64,000 nt of DNA from Thalassovita sp. (GTDB lineage Bacteria > Pseudomonadota > Alphaproteobacteria > Rhodobacterales > Rhodobacteraceae). The notes beneath the pieces are model-generated. The model did not search any database, was not told the DNA's origin, and worked only from the letters and a program-made list of their open reading frames with translations. The DNA is taken from assembly GCA_017792425.1 (NCBI GenBank), contig CP051233.1, positions 3,187,998 through 3,251,997 of the forward strand, given 5' to 3'. Position numbers and translations under genes: made by a program. Of this stretch, positions 43,053 through 51,566 are shown piece by piece; the first letter of the stretch is position 1, and each line of letters begins with the position of its first letter.

Positions 43053-43610
43053 TCAGTGCAGTTTCGCGTCAACTTCGGCGATGGCCGCATCGATCAGCTT
43101 GTTGCCTTCGGTCGCGGTCATTTGCTTGGCAATCACCTCGCGGGCGGCACCGATGGCGATCACGATGGCCTGATCGCGGACTTCCTTGACAGCAGAGGCC
43201 TCGGCCGAAGCGATCTGATCCTCGGCGGCCTTCACGCGGCGCGCGATGGATTTCTGCAGATCAGCCTTGGCCTGTTCCGCAGCCAGAGAAGCCTCTTCCT
43301 TGGCGTGGGCCACGATACGGTCAGCCTGATCCTGAACCTCTTTCTGCTTGCGCTCGTAAGAGGCCAGCAGCGCCTGGGCTTCGTCACGCAGGGTGCGGGC
43401 CTCGTCCAGTTCGGATTTGATGTCCTCGGCCCGCTTGTCCAGCATCTTGCCCAGCATGCCGGGCACCTTGAACTTCAACAGAACCAGGATGAACAGGATG
43501 AACGCAAGCAGCACGATGAAGTTCGTGTTGTGCAGCGAGAAGAACGGACCCGAAGCCGCGAAAGCGGGGGTGGCCGCAGTCAGGGCCAGAAGAGTAGCAA
43601 GTTTGCGCAT
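43053..43610 (-). CDS. atpF: F0 ATP synthase subunit b
   Basis: A 185-residue peripheral-stalk subunit. The membrane helix is FIVLLAFILFILVLLKF (about residues 30-47), followed by a long charged coiled coil. Unusually, residues 1-20 (MRKLATLLALTAATPAFAAS) look like a cleavable signal peptide with an AxA site. It is the last gene of the F0 operon, 5 bases after b'. Confidence 0.93.
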   Translation of the reverse strand: MRKLATLLALTAATPAFAASGPFFSLHNTNFIVLLAFILFILVLLKFKVPGMLGKMLDKRAEDIKSELDEARTLRDEAQALLASYERKQKEVQDQADRIVAHAKEEASLAAEQAKADLQKSIARRVKAAEDQIASAEASAVKEVRDQAIVIAIGAAREVIAKQMTATEGNKLIDAAIAEVDAKLH

Positions 43611-43615
43611 GTCTC

Positions 43616-44155
43616 TTACCCCTTCAGACGGGCAGCCACGGCTGCGTCAACGGTTTTGGCATCGGCTTCGCCACCCAGGGCAGCGATAACGGCACCAGCG
43701 GTATCCTTGGCAACGTCCTTGACGCTTTCCAAGGCATTCGCGCGGATCCCGGCGATAACCTTTTCACCCTCGGCCACTTTCGCGGCGATCTCGGCGTCGG
43801 CCTTGGCGGTCGCGGCGTCCAGATCGGCCTGAATTTCAGCCTTGGTTTCGGCGACGATGCGCTGAGCCTCGGCACGGGCATCGGCCAGCGCCTTGTTATA
43901 TGCCTGCTCGGCTTCGACCGCCTTCGCCTTCAGCTCTTCGGCTGCGGCGATGTCGTTCGTGATGGTCCCCTGGCGTTCGGCCAGCACCGCGGCAATGCGG
44001 GGCAGCGCAACGCGCGACAGGACGAAGTAGATCACGACCAGCGTGACCAAGAGCCAGAAAATCTGGTTGCCCCAGTTCGAAAAATCCAGCTGCGGCATGC
44101 CGGGGGCGGCGGCCTCAGCGGCGTGACCTGCGGCTTCGTGCGTTTGAGTCGCCAT
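43616..44155 (-). CDS. atpX: F0 ATP synthase subunit b'
   Basis: A 179-residue b' subunit. An Ala/His-rich N-terminus of about 25 residues is followed by one membrane helix (IFWLLVTLVVIYFVL) and an Ala/Glu-rich coiled coil. A b/b' heterodimeric stalk is typical of Rhodobacterales and phototrophs. It lies 80 bases after atpE, separated by a strong hairpin. Confidence 0.9.
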   Translation of the reverse strand: MATQTHEAAGHAAEAAAPGMPQLDFSNWGNQIFWLLVTLVVIYFVLSRVALPRIAAVLAERQGTITNDIAAAEELKAKAVEAEQAYNKALADARAEAQRIVAETKAEIQADLDAATAKADAEIAAKVAEGEKVIAGIRANALESVKDVAKDTAGAVIAALGGEADAKTVDAAVAARLKG

Positions 44156-44184
44156 AACGTCCTCCTTGGGAACTTCCGGTTACA

Positions 44185-44211
44185 CTGGGTGGGCGCGCCG
44201 CGCCCACCCAG
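44185..44211 (-). other. Strong hairpin between atpE and b'
   Basis: CTGGGTGGGCG (44185-44195) and CGCCCACCCAG (44201-44211) form an 11-bp perfect stem with a 5-nt loop just downstream of atpE. There is no U-tract, so an mRNA-stability or processing role is more likely than termination. Confidence 0.6.
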
Positions 44212-44235
44212 CCGTAAGGATGTGTTCCGTGGGGA

Positions 44236-44460
44236 TTAGACGGCGAACATCAGCAGCAGAGCGACCAGGAACGAGAAGATGCCCAGTGCTTCTGCGAATG
44301 CGATGCCGATGAAGAGGGTGGCGGTCTGCGAAGCAGCAGCCGACGGGTTGCGCAGGGCGCCTGCCAGGTAGTTACCTGCGACGTTACCCACACCGATTGC
44401 GGCTGCGCCGGAACCGATTGCTGCCAGGCCTGCGCCGATGTGTGCCAGTTCACCTTCCAT
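44236..44460 (-). CDS. atpE: F0 ATP synthase subunit c
   Basis: A 74-residue rotor-ring subunit. Helix 1 carries the Gly-rich GAGLAAIGSGAAAIGVG, then the polar loop RNPSA, and helix 2 with the proton-carrying Glu in IGIAFAEALGIF. No sodium-type ligand set is seen, so proton coupling is inferred. Confidence 0.97.
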   Translation of the reverse strand: MEGELAHIGAGLAAIGSGAAAIGVGNVAGNYLAGALRNPSAAASQTATLFIGIAFAEALGIFSFLVALLLMFAV

Positions 44461-44522
44461 TGTGATGTCTCCTTACGATTGGAAGTTGGAATTCAGAGTT
44501 GAGAGTTTCGAAACCTGCGTAG

Positions 44523-44542
44523 GGTGCGTGCTTTCACGCACC
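44523..44542 (-). other. Hairpin between atpB and atpE
   Basis: GGTGCGTG (44523-44530) and CACGCACC (44535-44542) form an 8-bp stem with a 4-nt loop, 5 bases after the atpB stop. With the hairpin at 44185-44211 it brackets atpE. Confidence 0.55.
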
Positions 44543-44546
44543 GCTG

Positions 44547-45305
44547 TTAGTGCGACGGATGCAACGCGTCCTTCAGGTACACGCAGGTCAGAATGGTAAA
44601 CACGTAGGCCTGGATAAAGGCCACCAGGACTTCAAGGCCGTACATGGCGGTGATCGCGACCACCGAAATCGGGCTGACGGCAGCAATTGCCGCAAAGCCT
44701 GCGAACACCTTGATCACGGCGTGGCCAGCCATCACGTTGCCAGCAAGACGAATGCTGTGGCTGACAGGACGTACGAAGTAGGAAATCAGTTCGATGATCG
44801 CCAGGATCGGACGCAGCGGCAGCGGTGCACTGGACACCCAGAACAGGCCCAGGAAGTGCATGCCGTTCTTGACAAAGCCGGTCACGGTGACAGTGACAAA
44901 CACAAGCAGCGCCAGCACGACGGTCACGGCGAAATGCGAGGTGGTGGTGAAGGACATCGGCAGCAGACCGAGGAAGTTCGCCATCACGATGAACAGGAAC
45001 AGGGTCATGATGTAGGGAAAGAACTTCACCGCGTCCTTGCCAGCCACATCTTCCACCATCTTGTACACGAAACCATAGGCCAGCTCACCGATCGACTGGC
45101 TGCGCGACGGAACAACGGCGCGGCGCGACGTGCCCAGAACCATCATGGCGATGACCGCCACGACGGCGAGCGCCATCCACAGCGTCACGTTGGTGATGGT
45201 GTACCAATGGATCGTTTCACCGCCGAACAGCGGCTTGACGATGAACTGGTCCATCGGGTGGAAAACCAGACCGCCTTCTTCGGCACCATGCGCTTCGCTT
45301 GCCAC
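44547..45305 (-). CDS. atpB: F0 ATP synthase subunit a
   Basis: A 252-residue stator subunit forming the proton half-channels with the c ring. The essential Arg is in SHSIRLAGNVMAGH, and the family block ISYFVRPVS precedes it. About five to six membrane helices are visible. It is 2 bases after atpI. Confidence 0.97.
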   Translation of the reverse strand: MASEAHGAEEGGLVFHPMDQFIVKPLFGGETIHWYTITNVTLWMALAVVAVIAMMVLGTSRRAVVPSRSQSIGELAYGFVYKMVEDVAGKDAVKFFPYIMTLFLFIVMANFLGLLPMSFTTTSHFAVTVVLALLVFVTVTVTGFVKNGMHFLGLFWVSSAPLPLRPILAIIELISYFVRPVSHSIRLAGNVMAGHAVIKVFAGFAAIAAVSPISVVAITAMYGLEVLVAFIQAYVFTILTCVYLKDALHPSH

Positions 45306-45307
45306 GT

Positions 45308-45643
45308 CTATTCCCTCTCGTCCTGATCGGCCTCTTCGACCAATTTCTGTGTTTGGATCTCTTTCGACGTGCGGATCATCGTCTGTATCCCCGCCGCCAG
45401 ACCCAGCAATGTGAAAATGACAAGGAAGATCGGGATGGTCCCGAACAGGACGTCCATCCCGTATCCTATGCCAAAGCCGATCCCAAGACCGGCAACCAGT
45501 TCAATCACCATGCGCCACGCCTGGTTGGCCAGCGAATAGTGTTCGTCCGCGCGGGGTTTCGGGGACTGGGCCGCTTTCGCCGCCTCGATCCGGGCTTCCA
45601 GACGCTCCATGTCGCGTTTCTGGTCGGGATCGGTCACACGCAA
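45308..45643 (-). CDS. atpI: ATP synthase protein I
   Basis: A 111-residue protein with two hydrophobic helices. VAGLGIGFGIGYGMDVLFGT matches the AtpI/AtpZ plan, which helps c-ring assembly or Mg import. It is the first gene of the F0 operon. The F1 genes (atpHAGDC) are not in the window, as usual in alphaproteobacteria. Confidence 0.9.
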   Translation of the reverse strand: MRVTDPDQKRDMERLEARIEAAKAAQSPKPRADEHYSLANQAWRMVIELVAGLGIGFGIGYGMDVLFGTIPIFLVIFTLLGLAAGIQTMIRTSKEIQTQKLVEEADQDERE

Positions 45644-45667
45644 AACCCCCTTCGAACGATTGGCGTC

Positions 45668-45696
45668 TTGCTACGGCGCAGCGCCACCTGAGTCAA
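45668..45696 (-). promoter_or_regulatory. Possible sigma-70-type promoter of the atp operon
   Basis: On the minus strand TTGACT (45691-45696) and TAGCAA (45668-45673) are separated by 17 bases, about 25 bases upstream of atpI. The -35 is good and the -10 weak. Confidence 0.45.
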
Positions 45697-45741
45697 GCGC
45701 GCATTCCGCAGCCGCATTACCATGTTAAGGCATTGTTATAT

Positions 45742-45764
45742 TGAGTATTTTTTGCAAAACGCAG
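45742..45764 (+). repeat. Possible diverged copy of the GGAGTATTT motif
   Basis: Reads TGAGTATTTTTTGCAA followed by AACGCAG. It shares GAGTATTTTTTGCAA with the element at 29506-29528 and diverges at the GATGAAG end. It lies in the 241-bp divergent gap between atpI and the ArsR gene, in ArsR orientation. Confidence 0.4.
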
Positions 45765-45884
45765 CAGAGGACGAGGCGTCGTGACGCGACCGTTAACGCT
45801 ATCGGTGGCGTTTTTGCATATTCAACCTTCTGGTTTATCTTTATCAAGTCCGGGAATGCAGCCAAGGGAAAGACCGCGCGCGCC

Positions 45885-46226
45885 ATGAGCAAACCCGCCG
45901 ACCTGGACACGATCTTTGCCGCGCTGGCCGATCCGACCCGGCGCGCGATCCTGTCTATGCTTCTGGAGGACGACATGGCCGTGACCGATGTGGCCGAACC
46001 GTTCGAAATGTCGCTGGCTGCAATTTCCAAGCACTTGGTGATCCTGGCCAATGCCGGGCTGATCAGCCAGGAAAAGCGCGGGCGCGTGAAATGGTGCAAA
46101 CTGGAACCGGACGCCCTCAAAGAGGCCAGCGTCTGGATGCAGGGCTTTGGCCAGTTCGAAGCGATTAACCTGGATGCCTTTGAGCGGTTCCTGGCTGCAG
46201 AACTGGACAGCCCGTCGCAGGACTAA
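45885..46226 (+). CDS. ArsR-family (winged-helix) transcriptional regulator
   Basis: A 113-residue regulator. IFAALADPTRRAILSMLLEDD opens it, and AVTDVAEPFEMSLAAISKHLVIL is the helix-turn-helix. No metal-binding CxC is present, so it may be of the SoxR-like/SMU-type ArsR group that senses other signals. AAGGGAAAG lies upstream. Its stop overlaps the stop of the convergent transporter gene. Confidence 0.85.
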   Translation: MSKPADLDTIFAALADPTRRAILSMLLEDDMAVTDVAEPFEMSLAAISKHLVILANAGLISQEKRGRVKWCKLEPDALKEASVWMQGFGQFEAINLDAFERFLAAELDSPSQD

Positions 46227-47104
46227 CGGTCGCCCTCCAGCAGCATCACCAACGCTACGATACTAAGCCCGACACCCACAAGCACCAGTGCGGGCGGGGT
46301 GCCGTTTCCCATGAACAGTTCCCAGACCAGCACCCAACTGGGTGTCAGATAGGTGTAGGCCATGACCTTGGCCGATGGCAGCCGCAACGAGGCGTATTGC
46401 AGCAAAACGAAGGTGACCGCGCTGGCAAACACCGCCACGTAGATCAGCGTGATCCACACGATATCCGGCAGGTTCGCCCAATCCGTTGCGCGGATGTCCT
46501 GCCACCCCCAGGCGGTGACGATCAGGCAGCAGGCAACCAGCATGCCGAATGTGAACACAACAGCCGGTTCACCGCGGTTCAGCTTGCGCACCAGCGGGGT
46601 ATAGATCGCATGGGCCACGCAGCCCCAGAAATAGATGATCTCTCCGTCGCCGATCTGGAACTGCAACAGGGCCGACAGGTCCGCACGAAAGATCACCCAG
46701 ACCGCCCCCGCCCCGCCGATCGACAGGGCCGCCGCCATCCAGCGGGTCGTGATCTGCCGCAACAACACATATCCGGCAATCGCGCTCATCAGCGGGGTGA
46801 GCGTGAAAACGGCGGACGCGGAAACCGGCTGCGCGGTTTTCAACCCTTCGAACATCAGGACAAAGTAAATGGCGAAAACGCCGCCCAGTACGAAGTACCG
46901 CCATGGCGCGTGCAGGGCATGTCTGGGTATTCCCGTCGTCGCCAAGGCCGCCACCCCCACTAGAACAGAGGCGATGGCAAACCGCAGCGCGTTCAGTGCC
47001 GTGGGCGCGATATGCGGTGCGGCCAGCACGCCGAGGGAAAACGACCCCGCCACCAGCGCCGAGAACAGCAGCATGGCGGCATGGCCGCGCAGGGCTTGGC
47101 TCAT
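46223..47104 (-). CDS. EamA-family transporter
   Basis: A 293-residue DMT-superfamily protein with ten helices in two EamA repeats. PTALNALRFAIASVLVG and VFTLTPLMSAIAGYVLLR mark the first repeat. The ATG overlaps the LysR stop (ATGA), so it is probably controlled together with that regulator. Substrate is unknown. Confidence 0.88.
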   Translation of the reverse strand: MSQALRGHAAMLLFSALVAGSFSLGVLAAPHIAPTALNALRFAIASVLVGVAALATTGIPRHALHAPWRYFVLGGVFAIYFVLMFEGLKTAQPVSASAVFTLTPLMSAIAGYVLLRQITTRWMAAALSIGGAGAVWVIFRADLSALLQFQIGDGEIIYFWGCVAHAIYTPLVRKLNRGEPAVVFTFGMLVACCLIVTAWGWQDIRATDWANLPDIVWITLIYVAVFASAVTFVLLQYASLRLPSAKVMAYTYLTPSWVLVWELFMGNGTPPALVLVGVGLSIVALVMLLEGDR

Positions 47105-47976
47105 GACCACTCCTTGGAGCGGGTCTTGAGAAAGGACAGGAACGCCTGCACCTTGGTCATCCGGTGCAGCGCGACATGAGTCACCAGCCACAGCGGCGCC
47201 TCCCAATCCTCTTGGGGGGGCATGACCTCTATCAGGTTGTCCAACTGACCAACATACCAGGTGGACATGAACCCGATCCCGACGCCCTCGGTCACTGCAA
47301 GCGACAAGGTTCGGATGTCCGTGCTGCGGAACACGATCCGGTCATGCGGAACGTGTTCCCACATCCACTTGAAGAACGGCGCGCGGGAATCGCCGTTGTC
47401 GGTGCCGACGAAGCAGTGCTGCGAAAACTCTTCCCTCGATTTCGGCACCCCCATCCGTTCGGCATAAGCTTTCGAGGCGTACAGCCCGACCCGTTGCTGC
47501 GTCAACGGCTGCACCACGTTGTCAGGGTCTTGCGGGGCGCTGCCGGCGCGGATCGCGATATGCGCTTCACCGTATTCCAACCGGAACAGTCGGTCGCCAG
47601 TCAGGTATCGCACGATCAGGTCGGGGTATTCGGCCTGAAATTCCGCAATGATCGGCAACAATACCTGCGCCAGACCGGACAGCGATGTAATGACCAGCTC
47701 GCCCGAAACCTGCTGGCCGCGCCCCAGGATACGGCCCGACAACTGGCTGAACTGTTCATCCACGCCTTGCGCAACCCGCAGCAGGTCTTGCCCGGCCTCG
47801 GTCGCCGTGTAGCCGCGCGCATGCCGCTGGAACAGTTTCACCCCCAGACGGCTTTCCAGCGCGTCAATATGGCGGATCACAGTGGCGTGGTGGACCCCCA
47901 ATACGTCGGCCGCACCGCTGACCGTTCCCATCTTGGCCACTTGAAAGGCGGTGCGAATTTCGTCCCAGTTGTCCAT
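47101..47976 (-). CDS. LysR-family transcriptional regulator
   Basis: A 291-residue LysR protein. The N-terminal HTH is FQVAKMGTVSGAADVLGVHHATVIRHI (residues about 11-37 in the family position), followed by a substrate-binding domain from about residue 90. I start at MDNWDEIRTAF with AGAGGG upstream. It is divergent from the azoreductase gene across 117 bp, the usual LysR-target layout. Confidence 0.92.
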   Translation of the reverse strand: MDNWDEIRTAFQVAKMGTVSGAADVLGVHHATVIRHIDALESRLGVKLFQRHARGYTATEAGQDLLRVAQGVDEQFSQLSGRILGRGQQVSGELVITSLSGLAQVLLPIIAEFQAEYPDLIVRYLTGDRLFRLEYGEAHIAIRAGSAPQDPDNVVQPLTQQRVGLYASKAYAERMGVPKSREEFSQHCFVGTDNGDSRAPFFKWMWEHVPHDRIVFRSTDIRTLSLAVTEGVGIGFMSTWYVGQLDNLIEVMPPQEDWEAPLWLVTHVALHRMTKVQAFLSFLKTRSKEWS

Positions 47977-48093
47977 TTCGCCCTCTACTTGTGTGCGCCA
48001 GTAAACATTTACTGTGGAATCTGGCGCGTTGTGTTCGGTGGCGCAAGAAATATGTCTGCCGCAGACGAAAACAACACCCCAGGAACTGAAAAC

Positions 48094-48687
48094 ATGACCA
48101 AAATCCTTCGCATCGATTCCAGCATCAAACCGCAGGGTTCCATTTCGCGGCAGTTGACCGACGACATTGTTGCGCGCCTGCAGTCCGCCCACCCCGACGC
48201 AGCCCTGACAAACCGCGATCTGGCTGCAAACCCGCTGCCCCCGACTGACGTGCACTGGCTGGTGGCGGTGAACACACCCGCTGCGGACCGTACGCCCGAG
48301 CAAGCCAAGATCGCGGACTTGTCCGATACGCTGATCGCGGAAATCAAGGCGGCGGACATCGTTGTCATCGGGCTGCCGATCTATAACTTTGCCCTGCCCT
48401 CGCAACTGAAAACATGGCTGGACCAGATGGCCCGTGCGGGAGAAACCTTCCGCTATACCGAAAACGGCCCGGAGGGGCTGGTGCAAAACACCCGTGCGAT
48501 CATTGCCTACTCTTCCAACGGCACCCGGCTGGGATCGGAAATCGACTTTGCCTCGGGCTATCTGCGGCACATGCTGGGGTTCTTCGGGGTCACCGATATC
48601 CAGTTCGTGGCGTCCGACCATTACGCGATCGACGCCGAAGCCTCGCTCAAGGCCGCAAACGACGCCATCGCTACACTGGCGGCGTGA
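48094..48687 (+). CDS. azoR: FMN-dependent NADH-azoreductase / NAD(P)H quinone reductase
   Basis: A 197-residue flavodoxin-fold enzyme that reduces azo dyes and quinones. The FMN site includes RIDSSIKPQGSISRQLT, PIYNFALPSQLKTWLDQMARA and YSSNGTRLG; GFFGVTDIQFV is typical of AzoR. AGGAA lies upstream. Control by the divergent LysR protein is inferred. Confidence 0.92.
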   Translation: MTKILRIDSSIKPQGSISRQLTDDIVARLQSAHPDAALTNRDLAANPLPPTDVHWLVAVNTPAADRTPEQAKIADLSDTLIAEIKAADIVVIGLPIYNFALPSQLKTWLDQMARAGETFRYTENGPEGLVQNTRAIIAYSSNGTRLGSEIDFASGYLRHMLGFFGVTDIQFVASDHYAIDAEASLKAANDAIATLAA

Positions 48688-48944
48688 CCTTCCTGTTTCA
48701 CTCGTAATCCCGGGGGTGGCCTTCATCGGCTGCCCCTTTGTTTGTTGGCGCTTCGGGTTGACTCGGGAATGCCACGGGGGTAAACGCCAGCAACCAATCC
48801 GGGAGTCCGCGAGTCTTCCGGTCCTTTGCATTACGCAAGGATCGCCCCCCGTCAGCGCGTTGCGCCCACGGGGGACATTGGCATTTGGGCCGGTCTTGCT
48901 TACCTGTAAGGCCATGTTGAAACGGGGTTAAAGGAGCCGCGGGA
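48688..48944. other. Structured 257-bp gap between azoR and ffh
   Basis: No credible gene is seen. Three successive hairpins are possible: CCGGGA with TCTTCCGG (about 48799-48821), CCTTTGC with GCAAGGA (about 48823-48843), and CCCCCGT (48846-48852) with ACGGGGG (48868-48874). I looked for the SRP RNA core (GGTCAGG..CCGGAAGG..AGCAGCC) on both strands and did not find it. It may be an ffh leader or the azoR terminator region. Confidence 0.45.
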
Positions 48945-50462
48945 ATGTTTGAAAATCTGTCCGAACGCCTTGGCAGCGTCTTTGACCGCCTGACCAAACA
49001 GGGCGCCCTATCCGAGGATGACGTCAAGACCGCCCTGCGCGAGGTCCGCGTCGCCCTGTTGGAAGCGGACGTTTCGCTGCCGGTCGCTCGCGACTTCGTC
49101 AAGAAGGTTCAGGAAAAGGCCACCGGTCAGGCCGTCACCAAATCCGTGACACCCGGCCAGCAGGTCGTCAAGATCGTTCACGATGCGTTGGTCGACGTGC
49201 TGCGTGGCGAAGGCGAACCCGGCGCCCTGAAGGTGGACAACCCGCCTGCCCCGATCCTGATGGTCGGTCTGCAGGGTTCGGGCAAGACCACGACCACCGG
49301 CAAGCTGGCCAAGCGCCTGAAGGACAAGGACGGCAAGCGGGTGCTGATGGCCTCGCTTGACATCTATCGCCCCGCAGCCATGCAGCAGTTGCAGGTTCTG
49401 GGCCAGCAGATCGGTGTGGACACCCTGCCGATCGTCGCCGGGGAAAGTGCCGTGCAGATCGCCAAGCGCGCCAAGACCCAGGCCAGCCTTGGCGGCTATG
49501 ACGTCTACATGCTGGACACCGCCGGCCGTCTGCAGATCGACGAAGTCCTGATGAAAGAGGTTCAGGACGTCCGCGACGCCGTGAACCCGCGCGAAACCCT
49601 GCTGGTCGTCGATGGCCTGACCGGCCAGGTCGCAGTTGAGGTGGCCGAGGAATTCGACGCCAAAATCGGCATCAGCGGCGTGGTCCTGACCCGAATGGAC
49701 GGCGACGGGCGCGGCGGTGCCGCCCTGTCGATGCGCGCTGTCACCGGCAAGCCGATCAAGTATGTCGGCCTTGGCGAAAAGATGGACGCGCTGGAAACCT
49801 TCGAACCGGAACGCGTCGCGGGCCGTATCCTGGGCATGGGCGACATCGTGGCCCTGGTCGAAAAGGCGCAGGAAACCATCGAGGCCGAGCAGGCCGAACG
49901 CATGATGCGCCGCTTCAAGAAAGGTCAGTTCAACATGAACGACCTGAAGATGCAGTTGGAGCAGATGCTGAAGATGGGCGGCATGGAGTCGATCATGGGC
50001 ATGATGCCGGGCATGGCCAAGATGGCCAAGCAAGCGCAGGACGCCGGGTTCGACGATGCGATCCTGAAACGCCAGATCGCGCTGATCCAATCGATGACCA
50101 AGATGGAACGCGCCAACCCGCAGATTCTGCAGGCCAGCCGCAAAAAGCGGATCGCCGCCGGTGCGGGCATGGAAGTCAGCGAACTGAACAAACTGCTGAA
50201 GATGCAGCGCCAGATGGCCGACGTGATGAAAAAGATGGGCAAGATGGGTAAGGGCGGCATGCTCAAGCAGGCGATGAAGGGCCTGATGGGCAAGGGCGGA
50301 ATGCCCGCCGACATGGCCGGTATGGACCCGTCGCAGATGGACCCCAAGGCGCTGGAAGCCGCCGCCAAAGCGATGGGTGGAAAGATGCCGGGCGGCCTGC
50401 CGGGTCTGGGCGGAGGCATGGGTTTGCCTGCGGGCCTGAGCGGTCTGGGTAAAAAGAAGTAA
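48945..50462 (+). CDS. ffh: Signal recognition particle protein Ffh (SRP54)
   Basis: A 505-residue GTPase that targets nascent membrane proteins with SRP RNA. N domain (about 1-90), then G domain with GLQGSGKTTTTGKLA, DTAGR and TRMDGD, and a Met-rich M domain from about residue 325 with GMMPGMAKM. The tail is a long Gly/Met-rich extension (from about residue 430). AAAGGAG lies 9 bases upstream. Confidence 0.97.
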   Translation: MFENLSERLGSVFDRLTKQGALSEDDVKTALREVRVALLEADVSLPVARDFVKKVQEKATGQAVTKSVTPGQQVVKIVHDALVDVLRGEGEPGALKVDNPPAPILMVGLQGSGKTTTTGKLAKRLKDKDGKRVLMASLDIYRPAAMQQLQVLGQQIGVDTLPIVAGESAVQIAKRAKTQASLGGYDVYMLDTAGRLQIDEVLMKEVQDVRDAVNPRETLLVVDGLTGQVAVEVAEEFDAKIGISGVVLTRMDGDGRGGAALSMRAVTGKPIKYVGLGEKMDALETFEPERVAGRILGMGDIVALVEKAQETIEAEQAERMMRRFKKGQFNMNDLKMQLEQMLKMGGMESIMGMMPGMAKMAKQAQDAGFDDAILKRQIALIQSMTKMERANPQILQASRKKRIAAGAGMEVSELNKLLKMQRQMADVMKKMGKMGKGGMLKQAMKGLMGKGGMPADMAGMDPSQMDPKALEAAAKAMGGKMPGGLPGLGGGMGLPAGLSGLGKKK

Positions 50463-50466
50463 GCCG

Positions 50467-51024
50467 ATGCTGACCAACGCCCCTATCCTTGAAACCGATC
50501 GCCTGATCCTGCGTGGCCCGCGTCCCGACGACGCCGAGCCGATGATGGATTTCCTGTGCGACCGGGATCGGGCAGAAGGCTTTGGCGCCTATGACAACCG
50601 CAGCGATGCGTGGCGCTGGTTCGCGCTGAACGTTGGCCACTGGCATTTGCACGGCTATGGCTATTTCAGCATCGAAGAGAAAGCCTCGGGCAAGATGACT
50701 GGAATCGCTGGAATCTGGAACCCGCATGGCTGGCCGGAACCAGAACTGGGCTGGGTTGTGTTTGAAGGCTACGAAGGCAAGGGGATCGCCTACGAGGCCG
50801 CCCTGCGCGCCCGCGAATGGGCCTATGCGCCGGATGGGCTGGGGTTCACCACGCTGACCTCGAACATCGTGCCGGGGAACGACCGATCCATTGCGCTGGC
50901 CGAACGTCTGGGCGCGTGGTTCGAACGCAAGTACCAGAATGTCCACATGGGCGAAGACCTGCTATACCGGCACCCCGGACCGGCCGATCTGGAAAGCGAT
51001 GGATCGGTAGAGGCCTACGCATGA
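50467..51024 (+). CDS. GNAT N-acetyltransferase, copy 1 of 3 (RimJ/RimL-like)
   Basis: A 185-residue acetyltransferase of the RimJ/RimL type. It opens APILETDRLILRGPRPDDAE and has HGWPEPELGWVVFEGYEGKG with the acetyl-CoA loop. RimJ/L members acetylate ribosomal proteins or amino groups. It starts 4 bases after ffh and overlaps copy 2 (ATGA). Confidence 0.88.
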   Translation: MLTNAPILETDRLILRGPRPDDAEPMMDFLCDRDRAEGFGAYDNRSDAWRWFALNVGHWHLHGYGYFSIEEKASGKMTGIAGIWNPHGWPEPELGWVVFEGYEGKGIAYEAALRAREWAYAPDGLGFTTLTSNIVPGNDRSIALAERLGAWFERKYQNVHMGEDLLYRHPGPADLESDGSVEAYA

Positions 51025-51566
51025 CGCGCATCACCTTTGACATCCCCACGCTGGAAACCGATCGTCTGATCCTGCGCGCCCCGCACGAGGAGGACATCAC
51101 GCAAGAGCTGGATTTCTATGCGTCGGACGCGTCGCGTTACGTGGGCGGGCCGCTGCGCCCCGATGAGGTGTGGCGTCAGTATTGTACGATTATGGGGCAT
51201 TGGCAGGTGCGTGGCTATGGCTTCTGGGGGCTGCAGGACAAGACCAGTGGCGATTACCTGGGCCGGGTTGGCCTGTGGTTCCCGCTGGGCTGGCCCGAAC
51301 CGGAAATCGGCTGGACACTGATGCCTGCTGCCCAGGGCAAGGGCTTTGCGACAGAGGCCGCGCAGGCCGCCCGCCACCATGCCTACGACGTGCTGCACTG
51401 GACCACGGCCATCAGCCTGATCGCCCCGGCGAACGATCCCAGCAAAGCCGTGGCGCGGCGTGTGGGGGCGGAGCTGGACTATCTCTATGATCATCCGAAA
51501 TTCGGACAGGTCGAGATTTGGCGCCACCCCGCCCCAGGTGCGTCTGCTGAAAAGGGGGCCGCCTGA
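51021..51566 (+). CDS. GNAT N-acetyltransferase, copy 2 of 3
   Basis: A 181-residue paralogue of its neighbours: IPTLETDRLILRAPHEED opens it and LGWPEPEIGWTLMPAAQGKGFA holds the shared WPEPE block and the acetyl-CoA loop. The ATG overlaps the previous stop, and its TGA overlaps the next ATG, so all three copies are coupled. Confidence 0.87.
   Translation: MTRITFDIPTLETDRLILRAPHEEDITQELDFYASDASRYVGGPLRPDEVWRQYCTIMGHWQVRGYGFWGLQDKTSGDYLGRVGLWFPLGWPEPEIGWTLMPAAQGKGFATEAAQAARHHAYDVLHWTTAISLIAPANDPSKAVARRVGAELDYLYDHPKFGQVEIWRHPAPGASAEKGAA

Noticed and set aside
47977..48093. Extended N-terminus for the LysR gene reaching into the azoR region
   Set aside because: The longer frame crosses azoR and the divergent promoter. 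The LysR helix-turn-helix starts naturally at MDNWDEIRTAF.
48688..48944. Possible SRP RNA (ffs) next to ffh
   Set aside because: The conserved GGTCAGG..CCGGAAGG..AGCAGCC core was not found on either strand.
49008..50477. A 489-codon minus-strand frame antisense to ffh
   Set aside because: It mirrors the Ffh G and M domains and shows Leu/His-rich shadow composition.
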